In this document: positions 1 through 10,445 of the stretch, piece after piece | Position numbering within the stretch: position 1 is the first letter of the stretch | How the letters are laid out: every line of letters begins with the position of its first letter | DNA from: Arthrobacter saudimassiliensis | Lineage (GTDB): Bacteria; Actinomycetota; Actinomycetes; Actinomycetales; Micrococcaceae | Direction of reading: 5' to 3' | Assembly: GCA_900016675.1 (NCBI GenBank) | Contig: LN483072.1 | Coordinates: 558,001 to 622,000, forward strand | DNA: 64,000 bases | Translations under genes and position numbers: made by a program | The notes under the pieces: model-generated | The model's input: the letters and a program-made list of their open reading frames with translations, nothing else | Database searches by the model: none | What the model was told of the DNA's origin: nothing

Positions 1-69
1 CGCGGCGCCGTCGTCGCCGGCCGTGGAGGCGATCGTCGCGCCGGTTCCCAGTATCCGAATGTGCGCCAT
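1..69 (-). CDS. L-asparaginase, N-terminal fragment (runs off window)
   Basis: Only the first 23 codons are in the window. The peptide starts MAHIRILGTGATIASTAG, which matches the N-terminal strand and threonine loop of bacterial L-asparaginases; the Thr of the GxTIAS motif is the usual nucleophile. An AAAGGA ribosome binding site lies just upstream at about 80-85 and supports this start. The gene is divergent from vsr. The rest of the protein, including the second catalytic triad, is outside the window, so the assignment rests on a short motif. Confidence 0.7.
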   Translation of the reverse strand, partial: MAHIRILGTGATIASTAGDDGAA

Positions 70-163
70 CCGCCCTGTCCTTTCGCAGATCACCTTCTAC
101 CAAAGCAGGGCAGCCCGGCATGCACCAGAGCCGCGGGCTTCACGGCGCCGCGCGAAGCCACTC

Positions 164-169
164 TAGGCT
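164..169 (+). promoter_or_regulatory. -10 hexamer of vsr, leaderless geometry
   Basis: TAGGCT ends six bases before the vsr ATG at 176, so transcription is predicted to start at or next to the A of the start codon. There is no ribosome binding site. The same hexamer with identical spacing precedes the genes at 24732 and 47008. Confidence 0.5.
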
Positions 170-175
170 GGAACC

Positions 176-661
176 ATGGACACCGTCTCGCCGGAGCAGC
201 GCAGCCGCAACATGGCGCGGATCCGGGGCCGGGACACCAAGCCCGAGTTGCTGGTGCGCCGGCTGCTGCACGCCGCCGGCTACCGGTTCCGGCTGCACGG
301 CGCCGCGCGCGGGGGCAAGCTGCCCGGCCGGCCGGACCTGGTTTTCGCCGGCCGGCGGAAGGTCATCTTCGTCAACGGGTGCTTCTGGCACTCGCACACC
401 TGCCGGGCCGGACGGGCGGTGCCGGGCACCAACGCCACGTTCTGGGCCGAGAAGCGGGCCCGCACCGTGGCCCGGGATGAGGCCGCGGTCCAGGCGCTGG
501 CGGCCCTGGGCTGGGAATCCTTCACCGTGTGGGAGTGTGAGCTGAAGGAACGGTCCTTCCTCGAAGCGCAGCTGCAGGCGTTCCTCGGACCGGCCGGTCC
601 GGCCGGGCGGGCACTAGACTCGGAAACCAGGAACCACGACGGCGGCAGCGAAGGCAGGTAG
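176..661 (+). CDS. vsr: Very short patch repair (Vsr) endonuclease
   Basis: 161-residue DNA mismatch endonuclease of the Vsr family, which nicks next to T:G mismatches formed by deamination of 5-methylcytosine. The family blocks are visible: RSRNMARIRGRDTKPE at 9-24, GRPDLVF with the likely catalytic Asp54, and NGCFWHSHTC at 67-76 with Trp71 and His72; the FWAEK and VWEC blocks follow. The position equivalent to E. coli His64 is Asn67 here. Vsr genes normally sit beside a cytosine-C5 methyltransferase; none is present in the window. It ends two bases before the HAD phosphatase gene. The likely promoter places the transcript start at the ATG. Confidence 0.9.
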   Translation: MDTVSPEQRSRNMARIRGRDTKPELLVRRLLHAAGYRFRLHGAARGGKLPGRPDLVFAGRRKVIFVNGCFWHSHTCRAGRAVPGTNATFWAEKRARTVARDEAAVQALAALGWESFTVWECELKERSFLEAQLQAFLGPAGPAGRALDSETRNHDGGSEGR

Positions 662-663
662 GC

Positions 664-1356
664 ATGGCAACGGCGGGCTCAGGCAGGCGGGGCGTCCTCT
701 TCGACGTGGACGGAACGCTGGTCGATTCGAATTACCTCCATGCGGTGGCCTGGTGGCAGGCTTTCCGCCGGTACGACCATGACGTGCCCATGTCCGCAAT
801 CCACCGGGCGATCGGCATGGGCGGGGACAAGCTGGTGGCGCACCTGCTCGGCGAGGACCGCGACGCCGGCCAGGACGAGGAGCTCGACGCCACGCACGGC
901 GCGGTGTTCTCCACCTGGTGGCCGTCGCTGCGCAGCTTCGACGGCGCCCGCGAGCTGGTCCGCGAGTGCGCGGACCGTGAGCTGGTCGTCGTGCTCGCCT
1001 CGTCGGCATCCAAGCCGGAGCTGAAGGTGCTGCGCGAAGTGATCGACGCCGATGCCGCCATCACCGCCGCCACGAGTTCCGGTGATGCCGAGGAGTCCAA
1101 GCCCTCCCCCGACATCCTGCAGGCGGCCCTGGAGGCAGCGGATCTGGCCGCCGAGGACACCGTCTTCGTGGGCGACTCCGTCTGGGACGTGCATGCTTCC
1201 GCGGAGTTGGGCATCCCGACCATCGGCCTGACCTGCGGCGGCACCAGCGAGGCGGAGCTGCGTGAGGCCGGCGCGGAGGAGGTCTACGGCGATCCGCGCG
1301 AGCTGCTGGAGAGACTGGATGCGAGCCTGCTCGGCCGGTTGCTGGACCGGGGCTGA
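664..1356 (+). CDS. HAD family hydrolase (phosphoglycolate phosphatase-like)
   Basis: 230-residue haloacid dehalogenase superfamily phosphatase. Motif I is FDVDGTLVDS with the nucleophile Asp14 and acid/base Asp16; motif II is the ASSASK stretch near residue 112; motif III is the Lys in ESKPSPD; motif IV is FVGDSVWD. The helical cap between motifs I and II makes it a subfamily IA enzyme, like phosphoglycolate phosphatase or beta-phosphoglucomutase. The substrate cannot be told. It starts two bases after the vsr stop with an AAGGCAGG ribosome binding site, so the two are probably co-transcribed, although no functional link is evident. Confidence 0.9.
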   Translation: MATAGSGRRGVLFDVDGTLVDSNYLHAVAWWQAFRRYDHDVPMSAIHRAIGMGGDKLVAHLLGEDRDAGQDEELDATHGAVFSTWWPSLRSFDGARELVRECADRELVVVLASSASKPELKVLREVIDADAAITAATSSGDAEESKPSPDILQAALEAADLAAEDTVFVGDSVWDVHASAELGIPTIGLTCGGTSEAELREAGAEEVYGDPRELLERLDASLLGRLLDRG

Positions 1357-1419
1357 CGCCGCTCCGGGGGCCGCGGACATATGACGTCCGGGGCTTCCGC
1401 CGGCGGCACGCAGCGCTGC

Positions 1420-1446
1420 TAGGGTCGAAGCACCCTCCAGGAAGGA
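1420..1446 (+). promoter_or_regulatory. -10 hexamer and ribosome binding site of the acidic protein gene
   Basis: TAGGGT at 1420-1425 is a plausible -10 box, without a clear -35. AGGAAGGA at about 1439-1446 is a strong Shine-Dalgarno sequence and supports the GTG start at 1455. Confidence 0.4.
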
Positions 1447-1454
1447 CTTCTTTC

Positions 1455-1766
1455 GTGAGCAATGAATCCACCGGCCCGAAGAGCGACGCCGCCGATCCGC
1501 TGGGCCCGAGCATCCGGGTCCCCGAGGCCACCGGCGAACCGCGGCTTGTCGGAGAGCGCGACGATCCGGAGGCGGCCCGGCCGGGCGACGGGCCGGGTAC
1601 CGACCGCCACGCCGGCAACATCCGCGAGGAACAGGGCACCCATGCCGGCGGCACCGTTCCCGCAGCCTACATAGGCGACGACGCGCGCGACGGCGCGGCC
1701 GATCCCGGCGCCCCCGAGGAAGCGCTGCTGGATCCGGACGCGGCCGATGAGGAGCCCGGGCGCTGA
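1455..1766 (+). CDS. Small acidic, probably disordered hypothetical protein
   Basis: 103 residues, GTG start with a strong ribosome binding site. The protein is rich in Asp, Glu, Gly, Pro and Ala and has no hydrophobic core, Cys or recognisable motif, so it is predicted to be intrinsically disordered and cytoplasmic. A perfect-stem terminator follows. Short charged proteins of this kind are common conserved hypotheticals in Micrococcaceae, but I cannot name a function. The good ribosome binding site and its own terminator argue that it is a real gene and not chance GC-rich reading frame. Confidence 0.6.
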   Translation: MSNESTGPKSDAADPLGPSIRVPEATGEPRLVGERDDPEAARPGDGPGTDRHAGNIREEQGTHAGGTVPAAYIGDDARDGAADPGAPEEALLDPDAADEEPGR

Positions 1767-1773
1767 TCCTGCC

Positions 1774-1790
1774 CCGGGCCTCCGGCCCGG
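1774..1790. terminator. Bidirectional terminator hairpin
   Basis: CCGGGCC-TCC-GGCCCGG, a perfect 7-bp stem without a T-tract, lies between the convergent acidic-protein gene and tex. Confidence 0.45.
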
Positions 1791-1808
1791 CTGCCGGGCC
1801 TGCTGCCC

Positions 1809-4295
<2,487 letters not shown>

Positions 4296-4349
4296 CCGCC
4301 CAATTGTTCCCCATGGCCGGCCGGGCGGCGCAAATGCCTGGCCCCCATC

Positions 4350-4643
4350 TCAGTCCTCCGCCGTGAGCATTTGGCGGCGTACGGCCAGCAGCTGCACCTC
4401 CGGCCGGGCAGCCACCAGGCGTTCGGCGGCGTCGAGCACCTCCGATACGTGGGCGCGGTCGGCGCCCACCAGCCCGACGCCGATCGCCGCCCGCCGGTGC
4501 AGGTCCTGGCTGCCCACCTCGGCCGCCGAGAGGTCGAACTTCCGCTTCAGCTCCGCCAGGATCGGGCGTACCACGGAGCGCTTGGCCTTGAGCGAATGCA
4601 CGTCGCCGAGCAGCAGGTCGAATTCCAGGGCACCGATCCACAT
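4350..4643 (-). CDS. DUF503 domain-containing protein (YlxP-like)
   Basis: 97-residue protein that matches the DUF503 family: MWIGALEFDLLLGDVHSLK at the N-terminus and the conserved KRSVVRPILAELKRKF helix. A longer frame exists upstream, but this ATG has a GAGGA ribosome binding site seven bases away and gives the usual family length. In Firmicutes the homologue ylxP lies in the nusA-infB operon near rbfA, which suggests a link to RNA or ribosome biology. Here it is upstream of tex in the same direction, so an RNA-related role would be consistent but is inferred. Confidence 0.85.
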   Translation of the reverse strand: MWIGALEFDLLLGDVHSLKAKRSVVRPILAELKRKFDLSAAEVGSQDLHRRAAIGVGLVGADRAHVSEVLDAAERLVAARPEVQLLAVRRQMLTAED

Positions 4644-4718
4644 GGTCCCATCCTCGCCCGCTGGGGCCGCCGGGGGCCAGCCGGCCCACCGGCCGTGTCC
4701 GGCAATCATCAGCAGTGT

Positions 4719-4724
4719 TATGTT
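4719..4724 (+). promoter_or_regulatory. -10 hexamer with leaderless geometry
   Basis: TATGTT ends six bases before the ATG at 4731. No Shine-Dalgarno sequence is present. Confidence 0.45.
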
Positions 4725-4730
4725 CGATTA

Positions 4731-5222
4731 ATGGCCTCCGAGACCGAGACTGCCCCAACCGCCCGCCGCCGCAACCTCCTGTCCGGACTCCTGCTCGGCA
4801 TCGGGATTGCCGGCTTCGTTGATGAGGTCGTGTTCCACCAGCTGCTGCACTGGCACCACTTCTATGACCGGGCGACGCTGGCCGCCGACCTGGTCTCCGA
4901 CGGCCTGTTCCACGCCTTCAGCTGGTTCGCCACCGTGGCCGCGCTGTTCCTGTTCGCCGACCTGCGCCGGCGGCAGGAGCTGATCGGCGCCCGCTGGGCC
5001 GGGGCCGTGCTGCTGGGCGCCGGGGCGTTCCAGCTCTACGACGGCATCGTGCAGCACAAGCTCCTGAACCTGCACCAGATCCGCTACGACGTGGACCTGC
5101 TGCCCTACGACGCCGCGTGGAACGGCGCGGCCGTGCTGCTGATCCTGGCCGGCGCCGCGCTGCTCTACCGCACCCGCAGCGCCGTGCCGGCCCTCCGTGT
5201 GAGCCACCGGACCGATGCATAA
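4731..5222 (+). CDS. DUF2243 domain-containing membrane protein
   Basis: 163-residue integral membrane protein with four predicted transmembrane segments, at about 16-35, 58-78, 88-108 and 132-150. The conserved GFVDEVVFHQLLHWHH block in the first helix and the later QLYDGIVQHKLL and HQIRYDV blocks identify DUF2243. The many His residues at the membrane face hint at metal or haem contact, but the function is not known. The downstream CtaG-like gene overlaps it by 8 bp, so the two are translationally coupled; this pairing suggests a role in respiratory oxidase or copper assembly. It lacks a ribosome binding site and is probably leaderless. Confidence 0.85.
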   Translation: MASETETAPTARRRNLLSGLLLGIGIAGFVDEVVFHQLLHWHHFYDRATLAADLVSDGLFHAFSWFATVAALFLFADLRRRQELIGARWAGAVLLGAGAFQLYDGIVQHKLLNLHQIRYDVDLLPYDAAWNGAAVLLILAGAALLYRTRSAVPALRVSHRTDA

Positions 5223-5994
5223 CCACGGCGGCGGGACCGCGGAGTCCCTGTTCCTCATTCCGGCCGTCGTGGCGGTGGTCGCCTACGGCAGGGCCGCCTT
5301 CTCCGCCCGCTCGGGACGCTGGCCCTGGTACCGCACCGCGTTCTTCACAGCCGGCGTGCTGACCGCCCTGGCCACAGTGCTGCAGCCGATGGCCAACGCC
5401 ATCCACGACTCCTTCGCCGTCCTGAGCGTTGCGCACCTGATGGCCGGAATGGCCGCCCCGCTGCTGCTGGTGCTCTCCCGCCCCTTTACCCTGGCGCTGC
5501 GCACGCTGGCGGTGTTTCCCGCCCGCCGGCTCAGCCGGCTGCTGCGCAGCGTTCCGCTGCGGTTCCTCGCCCATCCGGTGACGGCTGCGGTGCTGAACGT
5601 CGGCGGCATGTGGCTGATGTTCCGTACCCCGCTGCTGCAGGCGATGCAGGACTCCATGCCGGTGCACTGGCTGGTCACCGCGCACCTGGTGGCCGCCGGC
5701 TATCTCTGGACCGCCGCACTGATCAGCCGGGATCCGCTGGCGCACCGGGCGTCCTTCCCGCTGCGCGCCGCGGTGCTGGTGCTTTCGGTGGCGGCACACA
5801 ACATCCTGGCCAAGGTCATCTACGCGGACCCGCCGGCCGGTGTCCCGGCGGAGCAGGCCGAGGCCGGCGCCCTGGTGATGTACTACGGCGGGGCGGTGCT
5901 GGAGCTGGCGGTCATCATCATCTTCTGCCGGCAGTGGTACCGGGCGGCCCGGCCCCGGGAACGCGCCGTCGCCGCCCGGCCGCGGGCAGCCTGA
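5215..5994 (+). CDS. Cytochrome c oxidase assembly protein, CtaG family
   Basis: 259-residue polytopic membrane protein of the caa3-type CtaG family, with about six to seven transmembrane helices. Diagnostic features are NAIHDSFAVLSVAHLMAGM at about 62-80, the HPVTAAVLNVGGMWLM helix, VHWLVTAHLVAAGYLW, and the conserved AAHNILAKVIY segment. CtaG proteins of this type support CuA/CuB maturation in caa3 oxidases in Bacillus. Its start codon lies inside the end of the DUF2243 gene. No oxidase subunit genes are in the window, so the exact partner is unknown. Confidence 0.85.
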   Translation: MHNHGGGTAESLFLIPAVVAVVAYGRAAFSARSGRWPWYRTAFFTAGVLTALATVLQPMANAIHDSFAVLSVAHLMAGMAAPLLLVLSRPFTLALRTLAVFPARRLSRLLRSVPLRFLAHPVTAAVLNVGGMWLMFRTPLLQAMQDSMPVHWLVTAHLVAAGYLWTAALISRDPLAHRASFPLRAAVLVLSVAAHNILAKVIYADPPAGVPAEQAEAGALVMYYGGAVLELAVIIIFCRQWYRAARPRERAVAARPRAA

Positions 5995-6082
5995 CGGCCC
6001 GCCTCCGCGCCCGTCGCCGCCCATGCTTCCTCTGCCGACGTGGCGCAGGCCACCGAATGCGGCACCGGTCGAGGGAACTCAG

Positions 6083-6088
6083 TAGGCT
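6083..6088 (+). promoter_or_regulatory. Candidate -10 hexamer of recQ
   Basis: TAGGCT lies 51 bp before the recQ ATG. It repeats the -10 sequence seen at 164, 24720 and 38645 and would give a short leader that contains the AGGAGG site at about 6127. Confidence 0.35.
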
Positions 6089-6139
6089 GATGAACCGCGG
6101 CGCCGCCGGCGCCGCACTTCCAGGCCAGGAGGAAAGATC

Positions 6140-7795
6140 ATGACCACGTCCCGCAGCGACCTGCAGCGCACCGCCGCCGAGGTCTTCGGCTGGGAAGACT
6201 TCCGGCCCGGACAGCTCGAAGCCATGGAAGCCGCCGCCGCCGGCCGGGACGTGCTCTGCGTCATGCCCACCGGTGCCGGCAAGTCCGCCGTCTACCAGGT
6301 TCCGGGCATGGCGATGCCGGGCACCGCCGTCGTGATTTCTCCGCTCATCGCCCTGCAGCGGGACCAGGCGGACGCCATCAACGAAGCGGCCGGCGCGGTG
6401 CGCGCCTACGTGCTGAACTCCACCGAGTCCCAGGGAGCCTGGGACGAGGCCTGGGCCGCTGCGGCGGAGGACGACGACGCGCGGCGGGCGAAGTTCCTGT
6501 TCCTGGCTCCGGAGCAGGTCACCCGGGAGGAAATCGCCGAGCGCCTGCGCGGACTCGACGTGTCCCTGCTGGTCATCGACGAGGCGCACTGCGTCTCCGC
6601 CTGGGGCCACGATTTCCGTCCGGACTACCTGCAGCTTGGCCCCCTGGTCGAGTCGCTCGGCCGGCCCGTCGTCGCGCTGACCGCAACCGCGGCTCCGCCT
6701 GTTCGGGCGGAGATCATCGAGCAGCTGTGCATGCGCGAGCCGCTGCAGGTGGCGCAGGGCTTTGACCGCCCCAACCTGCACCTGGGCGCCGGCCGCTACG
6801 TCGAGGATGAGGACAAGCGCCGGGCGATCCTCGAGCAGGTGTCGGCGCTGCCGGGTCCGGGCCTGCTCTACGTGGCAACGCGCCGGGAGAGCGAAGAGTA
6901 CGCCGAGCGGCTGCAGGAGGCGGGGGTGCGCGCCGACGCGTACCATTCCGGGCGCCGGAAGGATGACCGCGAACGCATCCACGAGCAGTTCCTGGGCGAT
7001 GAGCTGGACGTGGTGGTGGCCACCACCGCCTTCGGCATGGGCATCGACAAGCCCAATGTGCGTTTCGTGGTGCACGCGGACGTGCCCGATTCGGTGGACA
7101 GCTACTACCAGGAAATCGGCCGGGGCGGCCGCGACGGCCAGGCCTGCGAGGTCTTCCTGCACTACCGGCCCGAGGACCTGGGGCTGCGCCGCTTCTTCGC
7201 CGCCAAGGCTCCCGACGAGGACGGCCTGCTGCAGGTGCTGAACGCCTTGAAGGGCCGGCACAACCCGGTGCCCGCGGCGCAGCTGCGGGAGGAGCTGGAC
7301 GTCGGCGCGCGGCGGCTGTCCGGCCAGCTCTCCCTGCTGGAGCAGTCCGGCTCGGTGGAGGCCGGTGAAGACGGCTACTGCTATGTGTCCCGGCGCGGCG
7401 GAGTGGACGCAGCGGTGCAGGCCGCCGTCGAGTTCTCCGAGCAGCGGGAGAACATCGACTCCTCCCGGCTGGAAATGATGCGCCAGTACGCCGAGACCAC
7501 GGAGTGCCGGCGCCGGTTCCTGCTGAACTACTTCGGCGAGGACGCCGAGGACATGTGCGGCTACTGCGACAACTGCGAGCGCGCCGAGGAGCAGGGCGAA
7601 GAGCTGGGCCCGCAGGAATCCGAGGGCCCGCAGCCCTTCCCCGTGCAGTCCACGGTGACCCACCCGGAGTGGGGGCCCGGGATGGTCATGAGCTACGAGG
7701 AGGAGACCGTCACCGTGCTCTTCGAGTCCGAGGGCTACAAGACCCTGTCCCTGGAGCTGGTGCTGGAAAAGGAACTGCTCAAGCCTGGTCGGTGA
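6140..7795 (+). CDS. recQ: ATP-dependent DNA helicase RecQ
   Basis: 551-residue superfamily 2 3'-5' helicase. Walker A is MPTGAGKSAVY (Lys48), the DEAH box is at 147-150 followed by the RecQ aromatic-rich loop CVSAWGHDFRPDY, and motif VI is IGRGGRDG. The zinc-binding RecQ-Ct subdomain has the Cys set from RRRFLLNYFGE to CGYCDNC near 455-478. The usual winged helix and HRDC domain are missing; instead a short domain of about 60 residues (from THPEWGPGMV) resembles the C-terminal fold of UvrD-type helicases. This architecture is common in actinobacterial RecQ proteins. An AGGAGGAAAG ribosome binding site sets the start. It overlaps the convergent dehydrogenase gene by 17 bp. Confidence 0.92.
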   Translation: MTTSRSDLQRTAAEVFGWEDFRPGQLEAMEAAAAGRDVLCVMPTGAGKSAVYQVPGMAMPGTAVVISPLIALQRDQADAINEAAGAVRAYVLNSTESQGAWDEAWAAAAEDDDARRAKFLFLAPEQVTREEIAERLRGLDVSLLVIDEAHCVSAWGHDFRPDYLQLGPLVESLGRPVVALTATAAPPVRAEIIEQLCMREPLQVAQGFDRPNLHLGAGRYVEDEDKRRAILEQVSALPGPGLLYVATRRESEEYAERLQEAGVRADAYHSGRRKDDRERIHEQFLGDELDVVVATTAFGMGIDKPNVRFVVHADVPDSVDSYYQEIGRGGRDGQACEVFLHYRPEDLGLRRFFAAKAPDEDGLLQVLNALKGRHNPVPAAQLREELDVGARRLSGQLSLLEQSGSVEAGEDGYCYVSRRGGVDAAVQAAVEFSEQRENIDSSRLEMMRQYAETTECRRRFLLNYFGEDAEDMCGYCDNCERAEEQGEELGPQESEGPQPFPVQSTVTHPEWGPGMVMSYEEETVTVLFESEGYKTLSLELVLEKELLKPGR

Positions 7796-8687
7796 CCTCC
7801 AGCCGCCCGTCCACCAGCTGCACGATCATGGTGCAGTCCCGGCCGCCCTGCCCGGCGTCGAGCAGCTGCTGCAGCAGCTCCTGCACCTGGGCGCCGACCC
7901 GCAGGGGCGTGCCGGTGCCCTCCGCGGCCTGCAGCGCGAGCGTGATGTCCTTGTTCGCCAGCTCCGCCGTGAAGGTGGGCGCGAAGTCGTTGTTCGCGGC
8001 CGCGGTCGGGACGACGTCGGGCAGCGGGTACCAGGTGCGCAGGGCCCAGCTGTCCCCCGAGGACACGGAGGCGATGTCCCAGAAGACCTTCCGGTCCAGG
8101 CCCAGCCGGTCCGCCAGCACCGCGCCCTCGGCGGTGCCGGCCATGTTGATGAACAGCATCAGGTTGTTGCAGATCTTCGCCGCTTCTCCGGTGGTCGGGC
8201 CCCCGGTGGCAATGACGTTGCCTGCCATCGGTTCGATGTAGCCGGCGGCCTCCTGTACGGCGCCCGGCTCGCCGCCGACCATGAACGTGAGGGTGGCCGC
8301 CGCAGCCCCGCTGATGCCGCCGGAGACCGGGGCATCCACGAACCGGAACCCGGCCCCGGCGGCGGTGTCGTGCAGCAGCTGAGCCGTTTCGATGTCGATC
8401 GTGGAGGACTCCACGATCAGAGTGTCCGTGGAGGCCGCGGCGAAGATGCCGTCCTCCCCCAGGTACACCGCCCGCGAGTGTTCGCCCTTCGGCAGCATCG
8501 TGAAGACCACGTCCGCGCCGGCCACCGCCTCGGCGACGGATCCTGCCGGCTCGACGCCGGCCGCCGCCGCGGCCTCCACGGCGGCCGGAACGACGTCGTA
8601 TCCGCGCACCGTGTGCCCTGCCTTCACCAGGTTGGCGGCCATCGGCCCGCCCATGTTGCCCAATCCGATCCAGCCCACTGCGGCCAT
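7779..8687 (-). CDS. NAD(P)-dependent oxidoreductase, 3-hydroxyisobutyrate dehydrogenase family
   Basis: 302-residue beta-hydroxyacid dehydrogenase. The Rossmann motif GWIGLGNMGGPMAANL opens the protein, FTMLPKGE follows, the substrate signature is DAPVSGGISG, and the catalytic Lys sits in GEAAKICNN. This set fits 3-hydroxyisobutyrate dehydrogenase (valine catabolism) or 2-hydroxy-3-oxopropionate reductase. The frame extends further upstream, but this ATG has AAAGGAG six bases away. Its stop codon lies inside recQ. The next gene on the same strand encodes a metabolite symporter, so they may handle the same hydroxy acid; that is inference. Confidence 0.85.
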   Translation of the reverse strand: MAAVGWIGLGNMGGPMAANLVKAGHTVRGYDVVPAAVEAAAAAGVEPAGSVAEAVAGADVVFTMLPKGEHSRAVYLGEDGIFAAASTDTLIVESSTIDIETAQLLHDTAAGAGFRFVDAPVSGGISGAAAATLTFMVGGEPGAVQEAAGYIEPMAGNVIATGGPTTGEAAKICNNLMLFINMAGTAEGAVLADRLGLDRKVFWDIASVSSGDSWALRTWYPLPDVVPTAAANNDFAPTFTAELANKDITLALQAAEGTGTPLRVGAQVQELLQQLLDAGQGGRDCTMIVQLVDGRLEVTDQA

Positions 8688-8774
8688 GCCAAGCTCCTTT
8701 GCTTCGCGTTGTGAAGTGCTGACAGCCTTGCATTCCCGCCCCTCGGCGGGCAAGGCCTCCCGTGCCCGGTGCGG

Positions 8775-10214
8775 CTAGCGCCCGGACCCGGTGCGGCGCC
8801 GTCCCCGGCCGGTCGCGGCGGCCGCCTCGCTTTCCGCGTCCTTGGCCGCCTTGGCGCTCATCAGGTCCGCGGTGCCCTGCGCGTCGGCGGCGTCGACGTC
8901 GTGCAGGGACAGGCCCCGGGTTTCCCGCAGGGCCAGCACCGCCACCACGGTGATGATGCAGGCGATCAGCAGGTAGACGGCCACCGGCACGGAGGAGCCG
9001 TAACGGCTGAGCAGGCTCGTGGCGATGATCGGTGCCAGCGAGCCGGCGACGATGGAGGTGACCTGGTACCCCAGCGAGACGCCACTGTAGCGCATCCGGG
9101 TGGGGAACATCTCCGCCATGATGGCCGGCTGTCCGGCGTACATCAGCGCATGGAACATCAGGCCGATCGTCACCGCGGCCAGGATCATCAGGTCCCGGCC
9201 GGTGTCCATCATCGGGAAGGCGAAGAACCCCCAGGTGGCGCCCAGCACGGCACCGGCCAGGTAGACCGGGCGGCGGCCCAGGGAGTCGGAAAGCCGGCCC
9301 ACCAGCGGCACGGTGCAGAAGTGGATGAAGTGCGCCACCAGGAGCAGCAGCAGGATCCGTGAGGTGTCCGTCTTCACCACGGTGCTGAGGTAGGTGATGG
9401 AGAACGTGACCACCAGGTAGTAGAGGATGTTCTCTGCGAAGCGCAGGCCCATGGCGGTGAAGACGCCGCGCGGGTAGCGGCGGAAGACCTCCACCACGCC
9501 GTAGCCCTTGGCCTCCTGCTCGACCTCCGCCTGCGCCGCCTTGAAGATCGGCGCGTCGGAGACCTTGGTGCGGATGTAGTAGCCGATGATCACGATCACG
9601 GCCGAGAGCCAGAACGCCACCCGCCAGCCCCAGCTGAGGAACGCCTCGTCGCTGAGGGTGGAGGAGAGCAGGAACAGCACGCCGGTGGCCAGCAGGTTGC
9701 CCATCGGCACCGCGGACTGCGGCCAGCTGGCCCAGAAGCCGCGTGAGCGGGCCGGGCTGTGCTCGGCGACCAGCAGCACCGCGCCGCCCCATTCGCCGCC
9801 GACGGCGAAGCCCTGGATGAAGCGCAGCGTCACCAGCAGGGCCGGCGCCCAGTAGCCGATCGAGTCGAAGCCGGGCAGGCAGCCCATCAGGAAGGTCGAG
9901 GCGCCGACCAGGATGATGCTCAGCTGCAGCAGCTGCTTCCGACCGAGCTTGTCCCCGAAGTGCCCGAAGACGATGCCGCCGATGGGCCGGGCCAGGAAGC
10001 CGACGGCGTAGGTGACGAACGCGGCGATGATGCTGTCGAGGTCGGTCCCGGCGTTGGGGAAGAACAGCTTGCCGAACACCAGGGTGGCGGCCGAGGCGTA
10101 AAGGAAGAATTCGTACCATTCGACCACGGTGCCGGCCATGGAGGCCGCCACCACCTGTCGAAGGTTCCTGGGCGAGGGCTCGGCGTCGGGGGCCGGGCGG
10201 GATACGGAAGCCAT
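8775..10214 (-). CDS. MFS metabolite:H+ symporter (ProP/shikimate-type)
   Basis: 479-residue major facilitator with 12 predicted helices. The signatures of the metabolite:H+ symporter family are clear: GTVVEWYEFFLY in helix 1, FLARPIGGIVFGHFGDKLGRK in the 2-3 loop region, and FIQGFAVGGEWGGA in helix 4. Relatives carry proline/betaine, shikimate, alpha-ketoglutarate or benzoate-type acids, so the substrate is probably a small organic acid or zwitterion. A GTG six bases further upstream is in frame, but AAGGAG is placed correctly (five bases) only for the ATG at 10214. It lies 87 bp upstream of the dehydrogenase gene and is likely co-transcribed with it. Confidence 0.88.
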   Translation of the reverse strand: MASVSRPAPDAEPSPRNLRQVVAASMAGTVVEWYEFFLYASAATLVFGKLFFPNAGTDLDSIIAAFVTYAVGFLARPIGGIVFGHFGDKLGRKQLLQLSIILVGASTFLMGCLPGFDSIGYWAPALLVTLRFIQGFAVGGEWGGAVLLVAEHSPARSRGFWASWPQSAVPMGNLLATGVLFLLSSTLSDEAFLSWGWRVAFWLSAVIVIIGYYIRTKVSDAPIFKAAQAEVEQEAKGYGVVEVFRRYPRGVFTAMGLRFAENILYYLVVTFSITYLSTVVKTDTSRILLLLLVAHFIHFCTVPLVGRLSDSLGRRPVYLAGAVLGATWGFFAFPMMDTGRDLMILAAVTIGLMFHALMYAGQPAIMAEMFPTRMRYSGVSLGYQVTSIVAGSLAPIIATSLLSRYGSSVPVAVYLLIACIITVVAVLALRETRGLSLHDVDAADAQGTADLMSAKAAKDAESEAAAATGRGRRRTGSGR

Positions 10215-10410
10215 TCGCACTCCTTGGTGTCCTCATTGACACGGTTCCGGCCCGGGCCCGGTGCGCAGCGGCGACAGGCCGGCCGGCCCTGCCGGAGGCA
10301 GGGTGGTACGAGTATGGCCCCGCCGGGCCCGCCGCTCAATCCTTTCGGCGGGCGTGTCCGCCGCCCGCTGCCGGGCGGCGCTGCGGCCCCGCCCCCCGGC
10401 GCCCCTCGGA

Positions 10411-10439
10411 TTGTGCCCGGCGACACTCTCCCCTAACAA
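10411..10439 (+). promoter_or_regulatory. Promoter of the type III PKS operon
   Basis: TTGTGC at 10411-10416 and TAACAA at 10434-10439 are separated by 17 bp. The -10 box ends six bases before the ATG at 10446, so the operon mRNA is probably leaderless. Confidence 0.55.
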
Positions 10440-10445
10440 TGGACT

